Positions 36,645 to 50,918 of a stretch of DNA of 64,000 nucleotides are shown one piece after another; within the stretch, counting starts at the first letter, position 1; each line of letters starts with the position of its first letter. The notes beneath the pieces are model-generated. The model was not told the origin of the DNA and searched no databases. It worked only from the letters and a program-made list of their open reading frames with translations. Made by a program: the position numbers and the translations under genes. This stretch comes from Taxillus chinensis. Its lineage: Eukaryota; Streptophyta; Magnoliopsida; Santalales; Loranthaceae. The stretch covers positions 15,364,617-15,428,616 of the forward strand of contig CM042090.1 in assembly GCA_023512835.1 (NCBI GenBank), read 5' to 3'.

Positions 36645-39582
36645 ACCTAACCAGCAAAATCGATCATGATTTTAGATTGCTCGTAGTAATATTGATTTGC
36701 AAAAGACAAATTCTATATTAAGTATGTGTTAATACTAGATTATTATTTTGGTTTATAATCAACCAAAATATTTTCGTTCTTAATTAAATAATATTGATTA
36801 TAGTTATCACGTTAAGTAATGAAATTATAGCTCCTCGTTGTAATGTATATATATGCACATAATTTATTTATTAAAAATGATATCCAAAATATAAAATTTA
36901 GGATAGGAGATATTTTAATGATTTGTCCTGTTGACAAGATAGGATGGGTATATAATGGTCTGGGGGAAGACATTGTTTTATGATGGGAAATGAAGTTCTT
37001 AGGATTAGACATGAAAATACGAATACCAAAAATCCTTACTTTTAGTGTACATTTATTCCTTTTGGACAGAAGGGGAAATGGTTTAGCGTCCAATTAAAGT
37101 GTTACTCTTTTACGGTTTCCACATTCTGCTGAAACGTTGAAAAAAAAAAAAAATGCTCCTCGGGGGCATGGAGCTAGAAGTTATGTTGGCATCCCCTATT
37201 ATTCTTTAGGGCACTAGGCTGCCGGCCATCCAATGTATGCTAAGTTATCTGGCGCGCAAGCATAAATATTTATGTGTACCTCGATCGCCAGCAGTATTGT
37301 AGCCGGGTTTGGAGTCTGGATTCGGCTCCATTAATTGTAGATCGCCGCTTGCTTGTAGGAGAGTCCTATTAATTTATTTGTCACTTCAAGTGATTGATCT
37401 TGACCAGTTTTTAGGAACTTCACGGTTAAATGATTATATGGTTAGCGTAATTTTAGAATGGGTGGTTTCTGAAAAACTCAATCATGAGGTATTTCTTGAA
37501 GTCTAAATAATTTCAGTCACGGAAGTTCAAGAACTACCAATGTTATGAGTTAGGCAGACAACCTTCGTAATTATGACCTAGGAACGAACTCCTTCAGTTT
37601 TCGAACTATATTTTTAGGATTCTCGGGTCATAGAAGCCCCTGGGAGATTTCTAGGTTTGCTACCAAGTTCACAAAATAATATTGGAGAGGACAATAACAT
37701 GGAGCCAAAAATGAAGTTTCTGGCTAAAACTCAAGCCGTGAATGTAAAGCCACTAACAAATACAATTAGATCCAAAAAAATAATAATTTATTTGTCTCAA
37801 TTTTTTGCGTCACTTTTTTTCTTCTCCCTCTCTTTTCTTAATATATTTGTCTTTTATAAAAACAAAAAATTAAACAAATATTGTTCTGAATTATTTTAAC
37901 TCAAAATAAGATAAGGGTCGCGAGGCTAATATATTATGGAGGTTCGGTGTGATATGGAAGATGTCCTATAATTGTTTAATTCCAGGGTTAATTAATTAAG
38001 TTGTGAGGTTTGGCTATAGAGCCTATTAGAAGAAGGTTTTAATTAAAAACTTATTTTACCTAAAATAAAAGGTCATTATAAGAGGATATATAGCTAGCAT
38101 AGCATATATATGAATCTGATATAATAGCTAGGGCTACGCCATTCCGCAGTCTAATATGCAAGATTTCCTATAGTTGCAAGAATTTAGGGGGTTGGTCCCT
38201 CCCTCGTTGAGGAGTAAAGAGCCAAACCACAGAGAAGTTCCCTCCCATTCAAACTCTACCCATTAAGATGACAATTAAATACTTATTCTCCATGGAAACG
38301 CATGATTAGATACTAGGTATTTTTAAATGATTTTTTTAAAGCTTTATATTGTGAGTCCTATATTTACTTGAGCTTTGCTATTTGCAGGGCCAGGGCCAAA
38401 CACATGGCGCTACTTTAAATTTTGACTTTGATAGTGCACTAACTAGCACTATGCACCGCTATCAATTTTTTCCTATTTACTCTCATACTGCACTCACTGG
38501 CAGTGCATTTTTTTTTTTTACTTTGATACTACTTGACAAAACTGGAGATATGCAAAAGCCATTAAGGAATAATCGGATGTATAGAGCGTTTTTAATAGTT
38601 TTTAACTAAAACAAAACTTAAAGTTAAATTTAATTTAAATTTTATAAAATTCTTTTTTAATGATATAAATTTAACATAAGTTATATTTAACTTTAGTAAA
38701 AAAAACTTAAGTCAAATTTAACTAAAATTATAACTTTATTTAATTAAATTAAAACCTCAATTTGTCATTCATACAAAACACATAGTGAAAAGTATTCTAG
38801 AGATAAATTAGAAAAAATTTATTAATTTAAGTAATTAAAATTAGTTAAAACTATTAGAGTCATTATTAACTAAAGATATATCCAACAAATTAAATATAAT
38901 TTTAGCTAAAAATAATTTATGGAAATGCTCTATTGTATTTAGTATTTACATCTTATTATTAAGTTTTTAAATATTGTGAAACAAATTGATTTGCATGAGA
39001 AAACTACATCTATCGTATATGAGCTAGTCATATAATAAATAATAATAATAATTACACATATTGAGTTATTATTTATAACATACAATGCATTATGCATAGA
39101 CATTGCGCATCCCATTATTCTATAGGAAACAAAGTTAATGGAACAGACAAATTAAAAAGAAGGGAAGCCAATAACATTTGAAGTTGAACCTTCAGGTCTG
39201 GCTCTCCCACAAAAGTCATCCAATATCCAGTGGCGCACAAAACAAAAACAAAAACAAAAAGGAAGAGACAGATTAAAAGAGGAAAAGCCACAAAAGTGAA
39301 AAACAGGGGCGAAAAAAAACTAAAATTAAATAAAAAAAAGAGAGAGTATATATATATGAAGGAGTTTATTTCTTTTCCGCCAAAGAGCTACAGCTGACAG
39401 CAAACCCAACACCAACTTTAAGCAAACAAACAAAAGTCGTGAACGTAGAGAAAGGAGATAAGCACATAACTTTGCAGGGAACCAAGGGAAGGGACGTCGT
39501 ACACAATATGATAACTGTAATAAACAATAATATGATGACTGTGAGTCACCAGACTCACAGTCACTGGTGGCATAATGCAACC
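36645..39582. other. Intergenic, AT-rich
   Basis: No gene recognised. The stretch 37290-37680 has balanced composition and could be a decayed retroelement fragment, but no LTR pair or polyprotein motif is visible. The 3' flank of the iron transporter gene begins near the right end. Confidence 0.45.
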
Positions 39583-40398
39583 TCAAAACCGTCTTGACCC
39601 GATGAACTTGGTTAGCCCAAACGTTATGCCCATGGCAAGCCAGCCTCCCACCACAACCCTCAGCGCCGCCTTGGCCGCCGGAGCCTTCCCCAGCGCCGCA
39701 CCGAGCCACCCGAAGGTCACCAGTGCCACGGTCACAGCAGCTATGATCACCCCCATCCTCACCTCGTACCCCCTTATGAACGACGCAGCCAGCAGCGGCA
39801 CCATAGCCCCCACCGTGAAAGCCAGCGCCGAGGCCGCCGCGGCCTGCGCCGGGTTTGCGTTGCTCTCGTCTTCTTCACGCTTCTCTTCCTCTCCGGGCAT
39901 ATGGTTTCTCTTCTCCTTGTTCCTTTTCATTTGTGCGACTTCTATGTCCCGCTGCGAATACACTGACACGAACTCGCCGATGGCCATGCTGCACGCGCCG
40001 GCCACGAGCCCCGCGAACCCGGTGAAGATCATGGCCTTGATGTCCTCCTTGATGGCGCCTATCCCCATCATCAGCGACGCTGTCGAGACGAGCCCATCGT
40101 TGGCGCCGAGGACCGCAGCTCTTAGCCACTGCGACCGTTTCGAGTAGTCCACCTCCTCCTTCTTCCCTTCTCCAAACGCCGGCGGCTCGCGAGCTTCCGA
40201 TTCCATGGCGGCCGAAATTATGACTTTGAGGTCTGGTTGGGTTGGGCTTGCCATTGGGTTTTTGGAGTCCACCTCCTCCTTCCCTTCTCCAAACGCCAGC
40301 GGCTCGCGAGCCTCCGACTCCATGGCGGCCGAAATTATGACTTTGAGGTCGGGTTGGGTTGGGCTTGCCATTGGGTTTTTGGAAGCCATGGAAGCCAT
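39583..40398 (-). CDS. Vacuolar iron transporter-like protein (VIT / nodulin-21 family)
   Basis: Predicted tonoplast or endomembrane protein of the CCC1/VIT family that moves Fe2+ (possibly Mn2+) out of the cytosol. It is 271 aa and intronless, as usual for the short VTL members. The conserved start of the domain, YSKRSQWLRAAVLGANDGLV, lies near residue 85, followed by STASLMMGIGA, GFAGLVAGACSMAIGEFVSVYSQRD (about 125-150), a charged loop with EEEKREEDE, and three further hydrophobic helices ending FGLTKFIGSRRF. About five membrane segments are visible. The loop is short and lacks the cytosolic metal-binding helices of full VIT1, as is typical of VTL proteins. Residues 1-84 contain a near-perfect tandem duplication (see repeat). 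The ATG at 40398 is taken as start; the downstream ATG at 40323 and others inside the repeat are alternatives. By context it resembles At1g76800. Confidence 0.9.
   Translation of the reverse strand: MASMASKNPMASPTQPDLKVIISAAMESEAREPLAFGEGKEEVDSKNPMASPTQPDLKVIISAAMESEAREPPAFGEGKKEEVDYSKRSQWLRAAVLGANDGLVSTASLMMGIGAIKEDIKAMIFTGFAGLVAGACSMAIGEFVSVYSQRDIEVAQMKRNKEKRNHMPGEEEKREEDESNANPAQAAAASALAFTVGAMVPLLAASFIRGYEVRMGVIIAAVTVALVTFGWLGAALGKAPAAKAALRVVVGGWLAMGITFGLTKFIGSRRF
40147..40383 (-). repeat. Tandem duplication within the VIT-like coding region
   Basis: Two adjacent copies, 40147-40266 and 40267-about 40383, of about 120 and 117 bases. They differ by a 3-base indel (CTTCTTCCC versus CTTCCC) and a few substitutions. 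On the protein they give two copies of a ~39-residue unit beginning SKNPMASPTQPDLKVIISAA and ending EEVD. The reading frame is preserved. Confidence 0.9.
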
Positions 40399-43999
<3,601 letters not shown>

Positions 44000-44700
44000 A
44001 GCTGTTTTTAATTTACAAAAACAAAAAACAGTCCAAAAAAAATCTGGTTTTTCAACTCTCCCTCCTTAGTCGATTTGGTTTTTTGGCGGCGGCGGCGGCG
44101 GCGGTCGACTTCGGTATCTCCGGCAGAGGGTTCTGTCGAACGGGTTGAACGCTCGGAGGTCGGTGATGATGAACTCGCTGGATTAAATCGGGAGCTAGAA
44201 AGGGGATTCGGTGAGACGGGTTCCAAAGGCGCTAAGTAGGCCGTTATCATATATATTACCAGAAGAGACACGGACGACATTTGAGCCTCGCCCGAGCTGC
44301 CTCTATGTCATGTCCAAGGCAAAAGCGGATTTGATGATTTTGGGTTGTTTGAATTAAAATAAAGAAACAGTGGTCCAAATTGATGGTGGATTGTGTTGGT
44401 GGTGCGGCCGCTACCCCTGGGGATGAACAGCGGTGATGGTCGACGCAGGGGCGGTGGCACGACCAGGCAAGGCAGGGGCGGCGATTTGATGGCACACTGG
44501 AAACGGCAGAGATCGATGCAGAGGCATGAAAAACCGACGTAAACGGCGATAGATCATAGATGAGTTCGGTGGCGGTATGCCGGTATCTGGGTTGTGGATC
44601 ATAGATGAGTTCGCGCGGTTCCTGCCAGGAGGTTCGACGAATCTGGGGTGGCATCGTTGTTGTGGATTATTGAAGAACAGAGTGGTGTGTCGATCCGAAA
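44000..44700. other. GC-rich island, possible captured gene fragment
   Basis: It stands out from the AT-rich flanks and has a (GGC)n run at 44088-44104 and a short duplicated phrase GATCATAGATGAGTTCG at 44552 and 44598. Minus-strand open frames of 90-154 codons overlap in different frames and match no family I know. It could be the GC-rich cargo of a non-autonomous transposon, but no terminal repeats were found. Confidence 0.35.
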
Positions 44701-47660
44701 TTTGTAAATCTGGTAATATATTTTTTAAAGTGACCATTTTTTTTATTGGTTGAGACTGATAGCCGTTTTGGGTTTTTTTTTTTTTTTTTGGGAAGATTGG
44801 GATGAACTCTGCTAAAAGGTTGGATATGGAGAGCTGTGGTAGTGTGGTTGCTGCGTTGGTGGGAATAAATGGCAATATGATGTTTTTTTTGGTTTGTGAA
44901 GGAAGCTGTGGTTGATTGGAATTGGTTGGGTGGGGATTGAATTCGTTGGAATTTGGTTGACTGCGATTATTGGTCAGTGAAGGGTGTGGTTTTCGAGATG
45001 GTAATGAGGGTATGATGTTTTTGGGTTTGAGTTTTGGATTTGAAGTTTGGGTTGGCGGTTTTGGTATGTTTTGTGTTAGTCGTTTGGTGTTTTTTGGTTG
45101 ATTAGACGGGTTTTTGAGCTAGTTATTTGTAGTATTCGATGACTTATTTGTGGTATTGAGTTCATTTGTACTGTTGGTAGTGTATCCAATGGTTGATTAA
45201 TTGTTTTTTTTTTAAATTGTAGTTACATATTTGTTTGTTGTTTCGTTTGCAGTTTATAGTTTTAGCATTCTATTTGCATTCAAAGTTTGAGAGTAAATGT
45301 TAAGGAATATATAATTATTTTTCCTTTTTGATGAATGCTTTATTTAGGTCTTTTGTGTAATTGATGAATCCTTTTTGATATAATAATATTTTATTAACGA
45401 TCTCATTTAATTTAATCAAAACTAATAGAACATTATCACTTAACTGTACACATAAAATATTTATGCAAAAGACTTATACGTTGCAGTCTCTTTTGATTTT
45501 ACGTAATAAGTTAAAAATAACTATTAATTTTTATTTTTTTTAACATAAAACACATTATAATACATTATTTGATCTCTCCTAGAATAAGAGTAGATCAACA
45601 GCTTTCTGCGTGCACGTCAATGGTCGATATCAAATGGGATAATTTGTTGAATCTATCTCTTCTATATATATATACGTATGATTTGATGTCCTTACATGTT
45701 ACAACTAATAATGAACGAATTGACATAAACACCTTTTTTAAGCATCTAGATCGACCAACCTCAAAAATTAATATTATGTATATTGAAAGGTCCAAATTAA
45801 GCCTACTCCATACCCATGGTGTTACAGTCAACGGATAGGAAAGGGGAGATGGTAAGTGCTAAATATTAGGACAAAAAGAAATTAATGGGCAAAGATGGAT
45901 TGCTGAAGGGGATATCACCTGGGCTCTTGGTGGCGACAAAAGGAGGACAGGTTGATGATTCAGATAATATTAGTAAATGGGTGGGGAGTGTGGTGTCCAC
46001 GAGAATGCCACCAGCTCTTCAATTATTTTATTCTTTTTGCTTGCCAAATGGCCCATTTCACCTCCAATTAGCTTACTTTACTCTTGCCCTCACTAGCCGT
46101 CACTACAACGATAGTGATCCACTTTTTATCGAATCATTTCTAGCCATATTTCTAGTTTTTTTTTTTTACGGGTTTATTGAAATTAATTAGGTTACTGGTG
46201 GCCATCTCTGTAGTTGAAGCCGCGTATGAGTCATACGGTATTGACGAAAGAAAGATGCTGCTGTTTTTGGCCAAATAAACACGGTACCCCGGGGAACCAT
46301 CAACCATGAAGTTGATATGAACGAACAAGGTGACATGGAAATAAGAAGAAGACTGTTACATTTCAAAAAAAAAAATACTGTTAATTAGTTGAATAAATCC
46401 ATCGAATTTATACTTGAATAAATCAGTCGAATTTACCGTTGAATGATGATGTAATAAAAAATTAATTATAATTAGAAAAAAATATTGAAAATATGACATT
46501 AAATTCTTAGATAAATATACAACCGGCTATTGCATGAAATAAAGATAGACAAAGGATATGATCTAAGATTGCGAGTTTACTTTTTGTCATAGATGAACTG
46601 ATAGTTCGTATTCATTGACTATATATGAATACGATTTAAGATATTTTATGTATGTCATAGGATATCATTGTATGATCAATGTTTAATTAAAGGTGTAAAC
46701 ATTTTATTTTTATGCTTTACGAGTTATGTTATGTTGTGTTAATTATTTTAATTAATTATGACATTTAAATGTAATTAATTAATTGTGTAAACTAAATTTT
46801 GTTTTTATGGATAAAAAATAATTTAGTTAAAATATATCTTCTATTTAATTTTAACATGTCAACAAATAGCAAAGAAGATAAACAATACTACCAAACATCT
46901 TACTTTTAGGGAATAATAGGCTCACACAGTTTTTGTATATTATCTTCAAAAATTCATAACTTTAATTAGAAACTTTCAAATAATTTAAAATTGGTCTCAA
47001 TTTGTTTCAAACTTAATTATTTAATTTTGATTACAAAAATAAAATTGGATCAACATCTTAGGAGAAACAATTTAAAATTCATACAAAGGTTTGGTGTCGC
47101 ATTCAAAATTTTCAATCTAACTTCAAAAAACAATTACTAGTTGATATACAAGTCTAACTGACATGAAATTAGACTCAAAATATAGATAACTAAATTATCA
47201 TTTTAGCCCAATTGACTTATTTAATTTAGTCGAAATTTAAAAAGTTAAAGTTAAAATAGTAAATAATGCATCTATGTGACTTTTATGATCAAACGAGCCT
47301 TCAAAGTCAAATAAATCACAAAAATTAAAAAAAAATGAGAGAAAGAAAGGATCACATGGTAGATAATAAGGTGATAAAAAATTACTAATTTAAAAATGAA
47401 AAATTTATGAAATAAATAATGCATTAAGGACAGAACTTTACTATTCCACCCACTACCTGATCTTATATAAGTGTGTTTTGCCTCCCCTCATAGCGTACTA
47501 GTTCTCTCAAGTCTTATCACGAATTCATCTCTATAAACACTCCCTCAAGCTCTCATAACACTTCAAATATTCAACTTAAACTTTATCTTTTTTTTTTACG
47601 TACAAAGCGTCGATGTTATACAAAAAGTAAGAGTTAAGATTTTGAAATAATTCTAAGTTA
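44701..47660. other. Intergenic, AT-rich
   Basis: No gene recognised. The open frames at 45569-45838, 45595-45831 and 45885-46190 have no motif or coding bias. A TTATATAA box followed by CT-rich sequence at 47463-47560 looks promoter-like, but no reading frame follows it. Confidence 0.4.
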
Positions 47661-47664
47661 TTTC

Positions 47665-47860
47665 TTATATGATATATATATTATTGGTTTTACCATATCA
47701 TATATACTATTTACATTGTTAGTTTTATCACATCATATATATTGTTCACATGGCTAGTTATATCACATTGTATATATATATATTTACACAATTGATTTTA
47801 TCACCTTATATATTTTGATTACTACATAGTTAACTTTGTCACCTAAAAATATATATTATG
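47665..47860. repeat. Diverged AT-rich minisatellite, unit about 45-50 bp
   Basis: About four copies of a phrase like TTAGTTTTATCACATCATATATATTG (for example near 47672, 47718, 47755, 47795) differ by substitutions and by the length of their (TA)n part. Confidence 0.7.
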
Positions 47861-48899
47861 TAATTGATTATGATATTAAAATGAAAATATAAAAATATTA
47901 ATTTAATGTTTTATTTTTTAAGTTTTTAAGATGCAAAGAGGATCATAAGAGTTTCTTTTTTCTTTCTCGCTTTTATTTACCTTTTTATTTATGTTATCAT
48001 ATTTTTATTATTTCTTTATTTTATTTTTAATGGGACATTGGTGTCTTTTCTTATCTTTTCTAAATAATCGATTTTATTTATTGGGGTGGATGACTTTTTG
48101 CTAAGTGGGATCAACATTGGTAATTTTATATTATTTACTTTAGCTTCATGAAAATTCTATGATTTTATTTATATAATGAACTTTCATTTTGTTTATGATC
48201 TCTTTTATGTTTGACAAAGTAAGTTTATGGGTGTTCCAAAAAAACCTTTATATCGGATGTAGAACATCACTATATAGTTTCATTCTAATTGATAACATAT
48301 TATGTTATGATATATAAAGAGTTAACTTGGATTAATATGCTATGATATGATGTTTAACATAATTTGAACCTCCGTGAAATTTCTTATATCATGATTCTCC
48401 TTGTGATATATGATATATTTCTCATGCTATGCTTTGGTATGTTATAATTAACTTATCCTAATTACCCTTACCGGGGATATTTGAGTTTACTCTTTTTGTG
48501 ATTTCTTTTCAACTTTATGTAATTAAATGAATGGAGATACTAAGATAACTAGTCAAAATATGCTTGAAAATAAAGTTGTGTAGAATTTAAGAATATGTTA
48601 GTTTATGTATGATAACGTATGTGTTATGTTATGTAATAATGAATTATGGATACTTAGCCTCTAAACCCATAAACTTTAAGATCTTAGGTTAAATTTTATA
48701 TAATAATTAATAGTATGTTTGATGAAATAATCGATGATTTGAAATTATATCAAACTTATATATTTAATATGGCCTATCATATTAAATAACATCATTCAGG
48801 TTTATCCTTGGATTGGCTTGATGAGATGTAGTCTTAGTTTGATATGGCCTTTAAGCAACTTCGATTGCATGACTCTTACATTGGACAAGTCATTCAAGC
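47861..48899. other. Intergenic, AT-rich
   Basis: No gene, RNA or clear repeat recognised. Several ATATGTTATG-like phrases recur between 48290 and 48640. Confidence 0.4.
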
Positions 48900-49488
48900 A
48901 TTACTATCAGAGACGGATTTAATTTTTTTTAAATATATATAATTGATATATATTAAATTTAATTTTAAATTATATATATATATTCTGTTTTATAAATAAT
49001 TAAAATTAAGATAATCTTAGTTTTGTTATAAGATAATTTGATTAGATTTTTATGCTTTTATGTTATTAATTTTAATTTAAATTGTACTAATCGTCAATAC
49101 TGGTGTCAAGACCAGGTAAGTGAGGCCTGAGTCTTGGACCTCTAAAAAATAAATTAAAACTAGGACTTTTAGGCCTCATATTATCTTGGTTTAACCTTTG
49201 ACAATAGCAAAGAATTAAAAATTAATTTATAATTTTGATAATAATATATGTTTTAAAATGTTAAATTATTACTATAATTATAATAAAGTAATAATAATAA
49301 AAAAAAATTGATAGTTTAATTGTATTTACATAAGGGCTCTAAATTTAATAATCACATTGAACTTCCTAAATTTCAAAATCGGTCATACTAATCATAGTTT
49401 TAGATAACAATTTTTAAACATAAATGATATATTTTGTATCTTGGCCCCCCTTAACTGAATTTTCTGGATCCTTCCTTGATTACTATCA
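48900..49488. mobile_element. Transposable element with 10-bp target-site duplication
   Basis: The identical 10-mer ATTACTATCA occurs at 48900-48909 and 49479-49488, enclosing a 569-base AT-rich insert. The insert begins GAGACGGATTTAA and ends, read inward from the right, AAGGAAGGATCCAGAAAATT, so the ends are weakly inverted (GACGGAT / AAGGAT). It is non-coding. A 9-10 bp duplication fits Mutator-like elements best, but the short, weak terminal repeats leave this open. Confidence 0.65.
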
Positions 49489-50580
49489 AATATGTTATTT
49501 AGGCTTTGCTCTCTAACATGGTACTCAAACTCCTCGTTGATCTTTAGATTTAATCTTGCGCTTGATCTTGATTGAATAACATCATATTCTATCTTTTATT
49601 ACCTAATTAAGCTTTTAAGCATTTAGTTTAGCCATACTATCTAACTTCATCATCGATTTTCACTTTTAGTCCAAAAACTTTGTCAGTTATTAGATAAGTC
49701 GTCTCTTTGATTAGAACTAGGTCTTATTACTTTGGAAACAATGTTCTTTTTTTTTCTAGTAGGTTTTAATTCTTGTTTTATGGTTCTAAATCTAGTAGGT
49801 TTTTTAGATTGGCATGTATTTTATCAATAGAAGTCCTAATATGACCAACTTGTTCATTAATATAAATCATAATTACACAAAAATTTTATAAGTAGTGATA
49901 TGAGGAATTCATCATTGATGTCCTCATCAGAGAACTCTCTCGTTGATCTTTAGCTATAATAAGAGCAGCCTACTTTATCTTTTCAAAATATTATCGATGT
50001 AATTAACCGAAAATACGATATGAACTATAATTGTGATTGAACTTTCTTATCATATTGGACTCCATGTGTTTCTTTTCTTTTTATCCGTCTTATATATATA
50101 AATGCTAAAGAAAAAGAGTACCATAATTTCAATTGTGATTACGATCATTTGATCATGTAATTTTATTTAACTATAACGAAATATTATTGTGTAACAGGTA
50201 AACAGTTAAAAGAATGCAACAATTGCAATTGTAATCATACGAGGATGTATGAATAGTTGACTTACATGATATATTTTTATTGGTAGATAATTTTTATTAC
50301 ATTTTATTATGACCAATAAATCAGCCAATGACGATGCAAGTGACAGCGCAAAAAGCCAAAAAGTATCTCTAGGGATTTATATTTGACATGTAAAAACTAT
50401 ATCTGACATGTTTTAGCGTGCTATCCTCGTGCATTTTTGTTGTTGCTGTGTAGACTACTGTTGGGATTGGTCGTTCTACTTGCAGCCTCCTAGGTAAAGT
50501 ACAAGTACAGTTCTCCCCTAAAAAAAAAAAACATAAAATACGGGAAACTGCTGGGGTAGGTACCCCAACCGCCGTTACGA
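49489..50580. other. Intergenic, AT-rich
   Basis: No gene recognised. This is the distal upstream region of the bZIP gene. Confidence 0.4.
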
Positions 50581-50918
50581 CAAACTGCCGTGGCCCAATA
50601 GAACGCCGCCACGTTGCCCATCACAAACCGCTGTATGAAGCTTTGTCCCACTCGATCCCACCCTTTTATTGTTAATTATTATTATTATTATTATCGAGTA
50701 CCCAGTCCTAGGCTCGCGCATTAGCAGATCATGTAGCATTCCATTGAGGTATGAGGACACATCACCGGTGTGTGATCTAATTACATTCCGCCACGAAAAG
50801 CGGGACTGACAGAAGACTTTTCCGGCATCGAGGGTTGTTTGACCCCAGCCAAGCCAGCCCACCATCATCAACTACCTACCTTCCTTCCCCCACCCAGAAG
50901 CTTCCTCAAGTCAACAAC
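50581..50918 (+). promoter_or_regulatory. Proximal promoter and 5' leader of the bZIP gene
   Basis: A GC-richer run-up to the ATG, with an (ATT)n run at 50677-50693 and a CT/CCA-rich leader from about 50850. An in-frame ATG at 50835 would add 28 Pro/Ser-rich residues and is treated as untranslated. Confidence 0.4.

Noticed and set aside
39575..40147. 190-codon plus-strand frame opposite the VIT-like gene
   Set aside because: Ala/Ser/Pro-rich mirror of the transporter; the minus strand carries the conserved VIT motifs.
44008..44875. Minus-strand frames of 90, 132 and 154 codons
   Set aside because: Mutually overlapping frames over a GC-rich repeat-like island with no recognisable domain; kept only as a possible captured fragment.
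50835..50918. Upstream in-frame ATG of the bZIP gene
   Set aside because: The 28 extra residues are Pro/Ser/Thr low-complexity leader sequence; family similarity starts after the ATG at 50919. It cannot be fully excluded without a transcript.
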